This document shows positions 1-6,527 of a stretch of DNA of 7,075 nt, piece by piece. The position numbers and the translations under genes are program-made. The DNA comes from Ignavibacteriales bacterium (GTDB lineage Bacteria > Bacteroidota > Ignavibacteria > UBA10030). The notes under the pieces are model-generated. The model did not search any database and was not told the origin of the DNA. It saw nothing but the letters and a program-made list of their open reading frames with translations. The DNA is taken from contig JACQPU010000302.1 of the NCBI GenBank assembly GCA_016207365.1, positions 1-7,075 on the forward strand, in the 5' to 3' direction. The number at the start of each line of letters is the position of its first letter. Position 1 is the first letter of the stretch.

Positions 1-2
1 AC

Positions 3-509
3 GTTTTTCCCGGAAACGAGTACCGCGTTTTTGATATAAGGAACGTCGATCAGTACCCTCAGGATCGTCCTGCCCGGCTCCGCGGAGGCGCGGATGTCAG
101 CAGGTTTCTCGCAAAACCCCTTCCGGACAACGAAGGTGGATCGGCAATCATAAGGGATTCAAAGTATGCAGAGTATCTTGACGTTGAATTCGAACTCCTG
201 TGGGATTCTGAGACCGATTCCGTGTACATTGCAGGTGACTTTAACGGATGGAATCCGCTTTTGGGCGGACCTTTGAAGCGTAACGGCAACCGCTATACCT
301 GGCAGACTTCGCTCAGACGTGGTCGATATGATTATCAGTACGTCGTCGGGAATGACTGGATCCTGCTTGAAGGGAACGACTGGAGAACGGTGAACAGGTA
401 CACGGCCCTGGTGTATTACCGCGACCCGCGATTTGGGGGTTTTGACAGAATAATGGGCAGCCTTGTGCGCCTGAGTCCCGGGGGCACAGAAGTGAGCGAA
501 CAATGGTAA
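3..509 (+). CDS. Type IX secretion system plug-family protein (DUF5103), C-terminal part, 5' truncated
   Basis: The frame is open from the left edge to TAA at 507-509, leaving 168 residues; the true start is outside the window. The fragment begins with NEYRVFDIRN (residues 5-14), then an 'Y-x-E-Y-L-D-V-E-F' strand (about 55-63), the immunoglobulin-like segment VYIAGDFNGWNP (74-85), RYDYQYVV (108-115), and EGNDW followed by an aromatic-rich NRYTALVYYR end (123-140) with FDRIMG at 147-152. This order is what I recall for the C-terminal half of DUF5103 proteins. In Flavobacterium a member of that family plugs the SprA translocon of the type IX secretion system at the outer membrane. The GDFNGW segment also resembles CBM48/AMPK glycogen-binding domains, so automatic tools may call it carbohydrate binding, but the flanking motifs fit DUF5103 better. 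The downstream gene's ribosome binding site overlaps its stop codon, suggesting one transcript. The family assignment is from motif memory; the role in this organism is inferred. Confidence 0.82.
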   Translation, partial: VFPGNEYRVFDIRNVDQYPQDRPARLRGGADVSRFLAKPLPDNEGGSAIIRDSKYAEYLDVEFELLWDSETDSVYIAGDFNGWNPLLGGPLKRNGNRYTWQTSLRRGRYDYQYVVGNDWILLEGNDWRTVNRYTALVYYRDPRFGGFDRIMGSLVRLSPGGTEVSEQW

Positions 510-514
510 GGGAG
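508..514 (+). promoter_or_regulatory. Shine-Dalgarno site of the oxidoreductase gene
   Basis: AAGGGAG lies 7 bases before ATG 522 and overlaps the last two bases of the preceding stop codon. It supports ATG 522 over the internal ATG at 549 and implies that the two genes are translated from one message. Confidence 0.75.
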
Positions 515-521
515 ATGTTCC

Positions 522-1529
522 ATGAGCGACGGTAACGCAGTGCTGAAAATGGCGGTCATTGGCGCAGGCCACTTGGGAAGTCTCCATGCCAAAATGCTCG
601 CCGGAATTGATGGGGTCCGACTCACCGGATTGTTTGATATCGACAGAGCAAAGGCCGAGAGCGTCGCGGCCGAGCTGAACACTGAGATATTTCGGAACCT
701 TGACGAAGCCGTCGCATCAGCTGATGCTGTGAGTGTCGCTGCGACGACAAGAGCGCATTTTGACATTGGAAGAACAGCGCTCGAGGCGGGTCGTCACGTG
801 TTCATTGAAAAGCCCATGACGGAATCGATCGATCAGGCCCGGACGCTTGTAGAGCTTGCAGCACAGAAGGACCGCAAGATTCAGGTTGGACATATCGAGC
901 GATTCAATCCGGCGATTCTGTCACTTGAACAATATCAACTCCACCCGTTGTTCATTGAATCTCATCGGCTGGCACAATTCAATCCCCGCGGAACAGACGT
1001 TGCGGTCGTGCTCGATCTCATGATTCATGACATTGATCTGATTCTGAGCCTTGTTCATTCCAAGGTCACGCGCATCGATGCAAATGGGGTGGCGGTTGTT
1101 TCTGATTCTGCCGACATCGCCAATGCGAGACTTCAGTTTGAAAACGGCTGCGTGGCCAACGTCACTGCCAGCCGTATCTCGCAAAACCGTATGAGGAAGA
1201 TGAGGCTCTTCCAACGTGATGCCTACATCTCGATTGACTTTGCCCAGGGGATGGCGGAAGTATTTCGTCTGGTCGATGAGTCGGATGTGCAGGCCAGGTC
1301 AACGATGCTGCTCGGGAAAATTGAGCAGGGGAAACGTAAGCGCGTTATTGTGTATGAGCAACCCGAGATCAGAGAAGTGAACGCGTTAAAGCATGAGCTG
1401 GAGCTATTTGCCCAGTGCATTCGGGATGATACGGATCCGCCCGTAACCGGCCGTGACGGATTGCAGGCCCTTGAGGTCGCAGCAGAGATCCTCCGCGCCA
1501 TTGAAGCTCAGACAGTCAGAATAAGTTGA
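522..1529 (+). CDS. Gfo/Idh/MocA family NAD(P)-dependent oxidoreductase (UDP-GlcNAc 3-dehydrogenase-like)
   Basis: This 335-residue protein has the two-domain plan and usual length of the Gfo/Idh/MocA family. The N-terminal Rossmann fold shows AVIGAGHLG (11-19) for the dinucleotide pyrophosphate and an acidic end of strand 2 (LFDIDRAKA, 37-45). IEKPM (95-99) carries the family's EKP motif with the active-site lysine K97. The C-terminal substrate domain has GHIERFNP (123-130) and DLMIHDIDL (165-173), where H169 is the likely catalytic histidine. There is no signal peptide, so it should be cytoplasmic. VGHIERFNP, the IHDIDL block and ASRIS (216-220) resemble the branch containing GnnA, which oxidises UDP-GlcNAc to the 3-keto sugar for amide-linked lipid A. 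The GnnB aminotransferase and lpx genes are not in this window, so that substrate is a hypothesis. The start is set by AAGGGAG 7 bases upstream. Its stop overlaps the next start (TGATG). The family call is firm; the substrate is not. Confidence 0.92.
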   Translation: MSDGNAVLKMAVIGAGHLGSLHAKMLAGIDGVRLTGLFDIDRAKAESVAAELNTEIFRNLDEAVASADAVSVAATTRAHFDIGRTALEAGRHVFIEKPMTESIDQARTLVELAAQKDRKIQVGHIERFNPAILSLEQYQLHPLFIESHRLAQFNPRGTDVAVVLDLMIHDIDLILSLVHSKVTRIDANGVAVVSDSADIANARLQFENGCVANVTASRISQNRMRKMRLFQRDAYISIDFAQGMAEVFRLVDESDVQARSTMLLGKIEQGKRKRVIVYEQPEIREVNALKHELELFAQCIRDDTDPPVTGRDGLQALEVAAEILRAIEAQTVRIS

Positions 1530-2926
1530 TGAAACGCACTATTGATCTTGGAGCGGGTGTTCTGGAAACGATCGGCGCTGTTGCTGACCGTGAACGCCTT
1601 GAAGCCTATGTTGTCGGAGGCTTTGTCCGCGACGCCCTCCTGGGAACACAGGGGAAGGATGTGGACATCGTCGTCCTGGGCGATGGGATCGCATTTGCCG
1701 GTAAGGTCGCAGAGGAACTGGGGAACCGGAGTCTTGTGACCTTTCCGAAGTTTGGCACGGCCATGCTTCCTTACAACGATGGGAAGATTGAGTTTGTCGG
1801 GGCGCGACAAGAGCGGTACGAACCGGGATCGAGAAAACCCAGCGTCGAGACCGGAACCCTGAAGGATGATTTGCTCAGGAGAGATTTCACGGTCAACGCC
1901 ATGGCGGCGGCTCTGAATTCCGGGAGCCGCGGGATGTTGGCGGATCCGCTCGGAGGCCGGAAAGATCTCAAGGCAAAGATTCTCCGGACGCCCCTCGACC
2001 CGGTCAAGACATTTGATGACGATCCGTTGAGGATCCTGCGGGCGATGAGATTTGCAGCCCAGCTTGAGTTCAGGATCGACCCGGCAGCATTGCGCGCTGC
2101 CACTGACATGCGGGATCGCCTGGGGATCGTCTCTCAGGAACGCATTTCAGAGGAATTTCTCAAGCTCCTCTCGGCTCCACAGCCTTCGACAGGCCTGTTC
2201 CCGATGCAGGAGACGGGACTGATGAACGTTGTTTTTCCGGAAATAGCGGCGCTCTCCGGCGTGGAGCAGCGCAAGGAATACCATCATAAAGACGTCTTTC
2301 TTCACACACTTAAGGTTGTCGACAACATCAGCCGCGAGACAGGTAATGTGTGGCTGAGGATGGCCGCCCTCCTCCATGATATTGCCAAACCGAGAACTAA
2401 AGCTTTCAAGGAAGGTACCGGATGGACATTTCATGGTCACGAAGAAATCGGGGCACGCATGGTGAAACCGATTTTCCGCAGAATGAAATTCCCCCTTGAA
2501 CATGTTCTTTACGTAGAGAAGATTGTGCGTCTCCACCTTCGGCCCATGGCTCTCGTGGACGAGGAAGTGAAGGACTCTGCAGTACGACGGCTCCTTTTTG
2601 AGGCTGGCGAGGATATTGACGATCTGATGAAGTTGTGCCGGGCTGACATCACATCGAAGAATCCGAGACTGGTCCGCCAGGTTCGGCAGAATTATGAAAT
2701 GGTGGCCCGTAAGATGGCAGAGGTCGAGGAGAAGGATCGGATGCGAAATTGGCGCCCGGCGCTGAATGGCGATGAGATCATGGAAGCGTGCGGAATTGGA
2801 CCGGGTCCTCTCGTCGGAAAGCTCAAGCAAGCCGTTGTTGACGCCATTCTCGACGGGCATATTCCGAATGACCACGACGCCGCTCTCCAGTACCTGCATT
2901 CAATCAAGAACAAAGTGCTCGAGTAA
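1529..2926 (+). CDS. tRNA nucleotidyltransferase / poly(A) polymerase family protein with HD domain (CCA-adding type)
   Basis: The protein has 465 residues from ATG 1529, and one more if TTG 1526 is used. It shows the class II nucleotidyltransferase layout. GGFVRD (30-35) and the metal-binding DVD (44-46) form the catalytic head, RRDFTVNAMA (117-126) follows, then DDPLRILRAMRFAAQLEF (164-181), and QERISEEFLKLL (203-214) forms the nucleotide-selecting neck. A metal-dependent HD phosphohydrolase domain follows: HHKDVFLHTL (252-261), LLHDIAKP with H283-D284, and FHGHEEIGA (301-309). The expected job is adding or repairing the 3'-terminal CCA of tRNAs in the cytoplasm; the HD part in relatives has phosphatase or phosphodiesterase activity. 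Sequence alone does not separate full CCA-adding, A-adding, CC-adding and poly(A) polymerase activities. ATG 1529 overlaps the upstream stop by one base and has no good ribosome binding site, so translation is probably coupled to the oxidoreductase. All expected motifs are intact. Confidence 0.93.
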   Translation: MKRTIDLGAGVLETIGAVADRERLEAYVVGGFVRDALLGTQGKDVDIVVLGDGIAFAGKVAEELGNRSLVTFPKFGTAMLPYNDGKIEFVGARQERYEPGSRKPSVETGTLKDDLLRRDFTVNAMAAALNSGSRGMLADPLGGRKDLKAKILRTPLDPVKTFDDDPLRILRAMRFAAQLEFRIDPAALRAATDMRDRLGIVSQERISEEFLKLLSAPQPSTGLFPMQETGLMNVVFPEIAALSGVEQRKEYHHKDVFLHTLKVVDNISRETGNVWLRMAALLHDIAKPRTKAFKEGTGWTFHGHEEIGARMVKPIFRRMKFPLEHVLYVEKIVRLHLRPMALVDEEVKDSAVRRLLFEAGEDIDDLMKLCRADITSKNPRLVRQVRQNYEMVARKMAEVEEKDRMRNWRPALNGDEIMEACGIGPGPLVGKLKQAVVDAILDGHIPNDHDAALQYLHSIKNKVLE

Positions 2927-3134
2927 GCACGGTAGCCTCCCCTTTCCTTGAAACCTTTAGTGGGGGCGGATCAGTCTAACCTTTGTTCCCTCAAATAGCG
3001 AAAAATCAACGTCTTTTCCACATTCTCATGAAACTTTGCTTCCGGTTCTCCGTTTACTACATAGAGTTTTTTCCATCAAAGCCGAAGGATTGAAGTCCCC
3101 CATAGTCTTAATTTCTCCAAGGAGAGAGCTTCCC
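2927..3134 (+). other. Intergenic region, presumed promoter and leader of the efflux operon
   Basis: These 208 bases separate two gene groups on the same strand and are the only sizeable gap in the window. I see no convincing coding sequence or RNA gene. TAACCTTTG at 2977-2985 loosely resembles the Bacteroidota TAnnTTTG promoter element, but its inner spacing is one base too long and no TTG sits at the right distance upstream. No strong sigma-70 pair is visible either. A mismatched GC inverted repeat (2936-2942 with 2963-2969) is not followed by a T run, so a terminator for the upstream genes is doubtful. That a promoter lies here is inferred from the spacing and the change of function. Confidence 0.45.
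3119..3126 (+). promoter_or_regulatory. Shine-Dalgarno site of the TolC-like gene
   Basis: AAGGAGAG lies 8 bases before ATG 3135. It decides the start: the longer open frame back to TTG 3036 has no such site and would bury the signal peptide behind 33 extra residues. Confidence 0.85.
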
Positions 3135-4484
3135 ATGAAAAAGCTGTTTGTTGTGTTGATGGTAACTGCTTGGCTTTTCCGGGCAGGAGCTCAGCAGGCA
3201 CGAAATGTGCTCCGCCTCGACGATGCCCTTAAGATGGCGCTGGAGCAGAATATCGGCGTCAGGCTGGCGGAAAACAGCGTTGAATCGGCGGAGAACAATG
3301 TAACGTCCGCGTATGGCGCGTACGTACCTCAGCTGTACGCAGTGGCGAGTTTTAATCGGACAGGCGTCAGTTCTCCGCCCAGTATCATTCAGGACCAGGG
3401 TGGTTTTCCCAGGCCCATTCCGCGAACGGAACAATACTACAATCTCTACAGAACAGGGTTCGGAGTGACATACACGCTCTTCGACGGTTTCAATCGTGAG
3501 GCCTCTCTGAGTTCGGCCCTTACGAACGAAGATCAGGCCCGTCATCAGTACCTTCGTACGCGACAGCAAACGGCATTTGCCGTCCAAAACGCCTACCTCA
3601 ATGTTCTGAGAAACGAGCAACTGGTCAAGGTTGCAGAAGAGAACCTGAAGCGGGACCGCAGACAACTGGAACGCATTACCGAGTCCAGCAAGGTGGGCGC
3701 AGCGTCGCTGGCGGATGTTTATCGTCAGCAATCCGTGGTGGCAAATGACGAAGTAAACCTCATCAGCGCCCAGAATACGTATGACAAATCGAAAGCCGAT
3801 CTGCTGAATTTGCTTGCTCTGGATCCAAATACCGATTATGTCATTGCGGACACCGACATTGAACGGCAGATTCAGGAACAGGGATCTGGCTTTGGGATTG
3901 TGGAACCATCCGAGGATCTAACCCGTCGCGCGCTGGAATCGAGACCCGATTATAAGAGCACGATGGTTGGAGTGGATCTCGCGGACAACGGTATTACCAG
4001 AGCCTGGAGTCTCTATTATCCTACGGTAAGCGTTAACGGTGGGTTTTCAACCAACGCCCAGGAATATGTTCCGGCGACTTCGTGGAGTAACAGGGCATCG
4101 AACGTCGGACTGACCCTCAGTTGGCAGCTCCCGGAAATCTTCGGATCGCTGACGCGGGTTCAGAATGCCTATGTTTCACGGCGAAGTGCAGATTTGCAGC
4201 TCGAGCAGAAGGAGCGTGACATCCGGGTGGAGGTGAAGAAAGCCTTGCTGGATCTTGAGGCGGCCCGAAAGCAACTGGAGGCGACTCAGAAGAGTGTCAA
4301 GTCGGCGGAACAGGATCGGCGTGTAGCCGAAGAACGCTACAATCTTGGGGCAGGCACCCTGCTCGATCTGTACATTGCAAATGCAAACTATGTGAATGCT
4401 CAGGCCAGTAACGTCAACGCAAATTACAATTACATCATTTCCCGCAGAAATCTCGAATACGTTGTAGGTGAGCGGGGATATTAA
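3135..4484 (+). CDS. TolC-family outer-membrane efflux channel protein
   Basis: The 449-residue protein begins MKKLFVVLMVTAWLF, a classic signal peptide with likely cleavage near AGA-QQ (about 19-20). It then shows the two tandem outer-membrane efflux protein repeats, about residues 26-230 and 262-446. Matching elements recur: AYGAYVPQL (58-66) against SLYYPTVSV (292-300), KVGAASLADVYRQ (186-198) against NLGAGTLLDLYIA (403-415), and long Ala/Gln/Glu-rich helices after each. This is the internal duplication that lets three chains form a 12-strand barrel and a long periplasmic alpha-helical tunnel. TLFDGF (114-119) is a typical strand motif near the first barrel hairpin. It should be the outer-membrane exit duct for the adaptor, ATPase and permease encoded immediately downstream; the next start is 32 bases away. 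ATG 3135 is chosen for its AAGGAGAG and the signal peptide. The length is normal and I see no damage. The substrate is unknown. Confidence 0.94.
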   Translation: MKKLFVVLMVTAWLFRAGAQQARNVLRLDDALKMALEQNIGVRLAENSVESAENNVTSAYGAYVPQLYAVASFNRTGVSSPPSIIQDQGGFPRPIPRTEQYYNLYRTGFGVTYTLFDGFNREASLSSALTNEDQARHQYLRTRQQTAFAVQNAYLNVLRNEQLVKVAEENLKRDRRQLERITESSKVGAASLADVYRQQSVVANDEVNLISAQNTYDKSKADLLNLLALDPNTDYVIADTDIERQIQEQGSGFGIVEPSEDLTRRALESRPDYKSTMVGVDLADNGITRAWSLYYPTVSVNGGFSTNAQEYVPATSWSNRASNVGLTLSWQLPEIFGSLTRVQNAYVSRRSADLQLEQKERDIRVEVKKALLDLEAARKQLEATQKSVKSAEQDRRVAEERYNLGAGTLLDLYIANANYVNAQASNVNANYNYIISRRNLEYVVGERGY

Positions 4485-4501
4485 TCGCGTCTGTCCCGCA
4501 C

Positions 4502-4507
4502 AAGGAA
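4502..4507 (+). promoter_or_regulatory. Shine-Dalgarno site of the adaptor gene
   Basis: AAGGAA lies 9 bases before ATG 4517, in the 32-base gap after the TolC-like gene. No promoter or terminator is apparent in that gap, which fits co-transcription. Confidence 0.7.
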
Positions 4508-4516
4508 CCGATACCC

Positions 4517-5779
4517 ATGGCAAACGGAAAAAAGAGCTCTCGAAAAAAACTCATCGTCTTCCTCATTATTGGCGTGGTGGTGATCACGCTTGTCGCCCTG
4601 GTGATTATGGGGAGCGGACGGGAGAATATCATCACCGTGCAGACGGAGAAAGTTGAGCGGAGGACCATCACACAAATCGTTACAGCGACCGGAAAGATTC
4701 AGCCGGTCACGCAGGTGAAGATCAACGCGGAGGTCAGTGGTGAAATTGTCGAGCTTCCGGTGCGGGAAGGCCAACGTGTTGCCAAGGGTCAGCTGCTTGT
4801 CCGGATTAAGCCTGATGCTTATCAGGCTCAATTTGAGCGGGCCCAGGCTTCGCTGACCATCAGCGAGGCTAATCTTGTTAAAGCAGAGGCGGAGTACAAG
4901 CGCGCAAGCGAGCTCTATGAGAAGAGGCTCGTTTCCGATGCTGAGATGGACATTGCACGTGCCAGCAATCAGAGCGCGAAAGCTTCTCATGCACAGGCAC
5001 AGGCATCTCTCAAAGAAGCCCGCGAAACGCTCGCGAAGACAACAATCTATTCCCCCATGGACGGTGTGGTCAGTCAGCTTCTTCGCGAAGTCGCCGAGAG
5101 AGTAAGTGGAAGCACCTTCACCCAGGGCACGGAGATTATGACTGTTGCCGATCTTGCCCGCATGGAAGCACGAGTTGATGTGGGTGAGAACGACATTATT
5201 CTTGTCAGTGGCGGGGATACGGCACGCGTGAAAGTGGACGCTTACACGGACAGCACGTTCGTCGGCGTTGTGTCCCAAATCGCGAACACGGCCAAAACGA
5301 CGGGAGTGGGAACACAGGACCAGGTCATTAACTTTGAAGTCCGAATTCTTTTGAAGACCCCTCCGGGGGTGGAGCTCAGGCCCGGGATGTCCATGACGGC
5401 AGATATTGAAACTGAAACTCGTCAAAACGTTCTGGCCGTTCCAATTCAGTCTGTGACCGTGCGCGCTCCGAAGATGGAGAGGAAGGAGGGCGAGGCTGAG
5501 GCTGAGAATGATGCAAAGCCCTCGACCCTTGCGGGACGGAAAGAACAGAAACTGGACGAAGTAGTGTTTGTCGTCGAGGATGGCCAGGCGAAGACTGTTG
5601 TCGTGAAGCGCGGGCTGACGAGCGATACCCACGTGGAAATCGCGTCGGTTGAGCTTGAAGGGAAGGAAGTTGTTGCCGGACCGTTCAGGGCGATCAACAG
5701 AGAACTTGAAAATGGTTCGAAGGTAAAAGTGGAAAACAAAGCCGCGCGCCGCACTGGCGGAAGCATTGCCCAACAATAG
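4517..5779 (+). CDS. HlyD/MacA-type periplasmic adaptor subunit of an ABC efflux system
   Basis: The protein has 420 residues. A basic N-terminus (GKKSSRKK) leads into one hydrophobic helix at about 12-31 (IVFLIIGVVVITLVALVIM) that anchors it in the inner membrane, with the rest in the periplasm. The usual order follows. A lipoyl half-motif has VTATGKIQP (55-63) and VSGEIVELPVREGQRVAKGQLLVRI (73-97 region). Next comes an Ala/Glu/Lys-rich coiled-coil hairpin (about 101-172), then the second lipoyl half with TTIYSPMDGVVS (175-186), and a beta-barrel domain (about 215-300) ending LRPGMSMTADIE. A membrane-proximal domain runs from about 347. Between the last two lies a charged segment (about 316-346, with EAEAE at 326-330) that looks like a flexible insertion. 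Adaptors of this kind form a hexameric tube linking a MacB-like pump to a TolC-like duct, and both partners flank it here. Its stop is followed 17 bases later by the ATPase start. Confidence 0.94.
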   Translation: MANGKKSSRKKLIVFLIIGVVVITLVALVIMGSGRENIITVQTEKVERRTITQIVTATGKIQPVTQVKINAEVSGEIVELPVREGQRVAKGQLLVRIKPDAYQAQFERAQASLTISEANLVKAEAEYKRASELYEKRLVSDAEMDIARASNQSAKASHAQAQASLKEARETLAKTTIYSPMDGVVSQLLREVAERVSGSTFTQGTEIMTVADLARMEARVDVGENDIILVSGGDTARVKVDAYTDSTFVGVVSQIANTAKTTGVGTQDQVINFEVRILLKTPPGVELRPGMSMTADIETETRQNVLAVPIQSVTVRAPKMERKEGEAEAENDAKPSTLAGRKEQKLDEVVFVVEDGQAKTVVVKRGLTSDTHVEIASVELEGKEVVAGPFRAINRELENGSKVKVENKAARRTGGSIAQQ

Positions 5780-5781
5780 TG

Positions 5782-5788
5782 AAGGAGA
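5782..5788 (+). promoter_or_regulatory. Shine-Dalgarno site of the ATPase gene
   Basis: AAGGAGA lies 8 bases before ATG 5797 and 2 bases after the adaptor stop. It supports ATG 5797 as the start rather than GTG 5779, which overlaps the adaptor stop and itself lies upstream of this site. Confidence 0.82.
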
Positions 5789-5796
5789 AAACACGA

Positions 5797-6525
5797 ATGG
5801 CGTCCCCGGTTATTCATTTGGTCGATATTACGAAGGTATATCAGATGGGAGCGGAAGAAGTGCATGCCCTCCGCGGTATTACACTGGACATTCAACGCAA
5901 CGAATACGTCGCGATCATGGGTCCGTCCGGTTCCGGCAAGTCAACGCTCATGAACGTTATTGGCTGTCTGGATACCCCCACGTCGGGGCTCTATGAGCTG
6001 AATGACACCAATGTCAGTGAAATGAACGACAACCAGCTTGCCAGAATCAGAAACAAGGAAATTGGGTTCGTGTTTCAGACGTTCAATCTGCTGGCTCGGT
6101 CGGATGTCCTGCACAATGTCGAGCTCCCGTTGATCTACGGCGGAGTGAGCTCCGGGGACCGCAAGAAACAAGCAATGGAAGCGATTGAACAGGTGGGGCT
6201 GACCGACCGCGCGCATCACAAGCCGAACGAACTCTCGGGCGGTCAGCGTCAGAGAGTGGCTATTGCCAGGGCTCTGGTGACACGTCCCTCGATTCTCCTG
6301 GCCGATGAGCCAACGGGAAACCTTGACACTAAGACCGGCGAAGAGATCATGGGATTGTTTGATATTCTTCACGGGCAGGGAAACACGGTCATTCTTGTGA
6401 CACACGAAGAAGAAATCGCCGCCCACGCCCACCGCAGGGTGCGGATCAGGGACGGTCATATCGAATCCAGTGAGATTGTGAAAGAACGGAAAGTCGTGAA
6501 ACACGCCGCACTCACGAGTGCTTGA
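5797..6525 (+). CDS. ABC transporter ATP-binding protein, MacB/LolD type
   Basis: This cytoplasmic ATPase has 242 residues from ATG 5797, chosen for the AAGGAGA 8 bases upstream; the frame is also open back to GTG 5779. All nucleotide-binding elements are present: an aromatic Y15 before the Walker A GPSGSGKST (42-50), the Q-loop FVFQ with Q94, the signature LSGGQ (146-150), Walker B ILLADEP with catalytic E171 (166-172), the D-loop GNLD (174-177) and switch histidine H203 (VTHE). MNVIGCLDTPTSG and FQTFNLL are typical of the MacB/LolD/FtsE subgroup, whose ATPases work with four-helix permeases by a mechanotransmission cycle. The neighbouring MacA-like adaptor and MacB-like permease show that ATPase and permease are separate chains here, unlike E. 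coli MacB where they are fused. A basic tail of about 15 residues follows the conserved core. The gene ends 2 bases before the permease start. Confidence 0.95.
   Translation: MASPVIHLVDITKVYQMGAEEVHALRGITLDIQRNEYVAIMGPSGSGKSTLMNVIGCLDTPTSGLYELNDTNVSEMNDNQLARIRNKEIGFVFQTFNLLARSDVLHNVELPLIYGGVSSGDRKKQAMEAIEQVGLTDRAHHKPNELSGGQRQRVAIARALVTRPSILLADEPTGNLDTKTGEEIMGLFDILHGQGNTVILVTHEEEIAAHAHRRVRIRDGHIESSEIVKERKVVKHAALTSA
6508..6521 (+). repeat. Short perfect inverted repeat before the permease start
   Basis: GCACTC-AC-GAGTGC is a 6-base perfect inverted repeat with a 2-base centre; as a hairpin it would be 5 pairs with a CACG loop. It lies within the last codons of the ATPase gene and ends 6 bases before ATG 6528, where a ribosome binding site would sit. 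It could influence coupling, or be chance. Confidence 0.4.
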
Positions 6526-6527
6526 TC

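Noticed and set aside
2147..2899. A 250-codon minus-strand open frame inside the nucleotidyltransferase gene
   Set aside because: The + strand shows intact catalytic and HD motifs throughout this interval, and the reverse translation shows no recognisable domain.
2936..2969. Possible terminator after the nucleotidyltransferase: CCTCCCC pairing with GGGGCGG
   Set aside because: The stem has an internal mismatch and a 20-base loop, and no T run follows, so it does not meet the usual form of an intrinsic terminator.
3028..3093. A 21-codon upstream open frame in the leader of the efflux operon
   Set aside because: No ribosome binding site precedes it and the peptide shows no stalling-type motif that I can recognise; chance is enough to explain it.
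3036..3134. N-terminal extension of the TolC-like protein to TTG 3036
   Set aside because: It would place 33 residues before the signal peptide and lacks a ribosome binding site, while ATG 3135 has AAGGAGAG at 8 bases.
4991..5005. Tandem GCACAG-GCACAG-GCA in the adaptor
   Set aside because: It encodes the HAQAQA part of the coiled coil, where Ala/Gln repetition is expected; no separate function is indicated.
4481..5794. A 437-codon open frame on the minus strand across the whole adaptor gene
   Set aside because: It mirrors a well-supported adaptor with full domain structure and a good ribosome binding site. Its translation is rich in His, Arg, Leu and Cys with no family motif, typical of an antisense shadow.
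5779..5796. GTG 5779 as the ATPase start
   Set aside because: It would put the clear AAGGAGA inside the coding region; ATG 5797 has ideal spacing and gives the normal N-terminus of this family.
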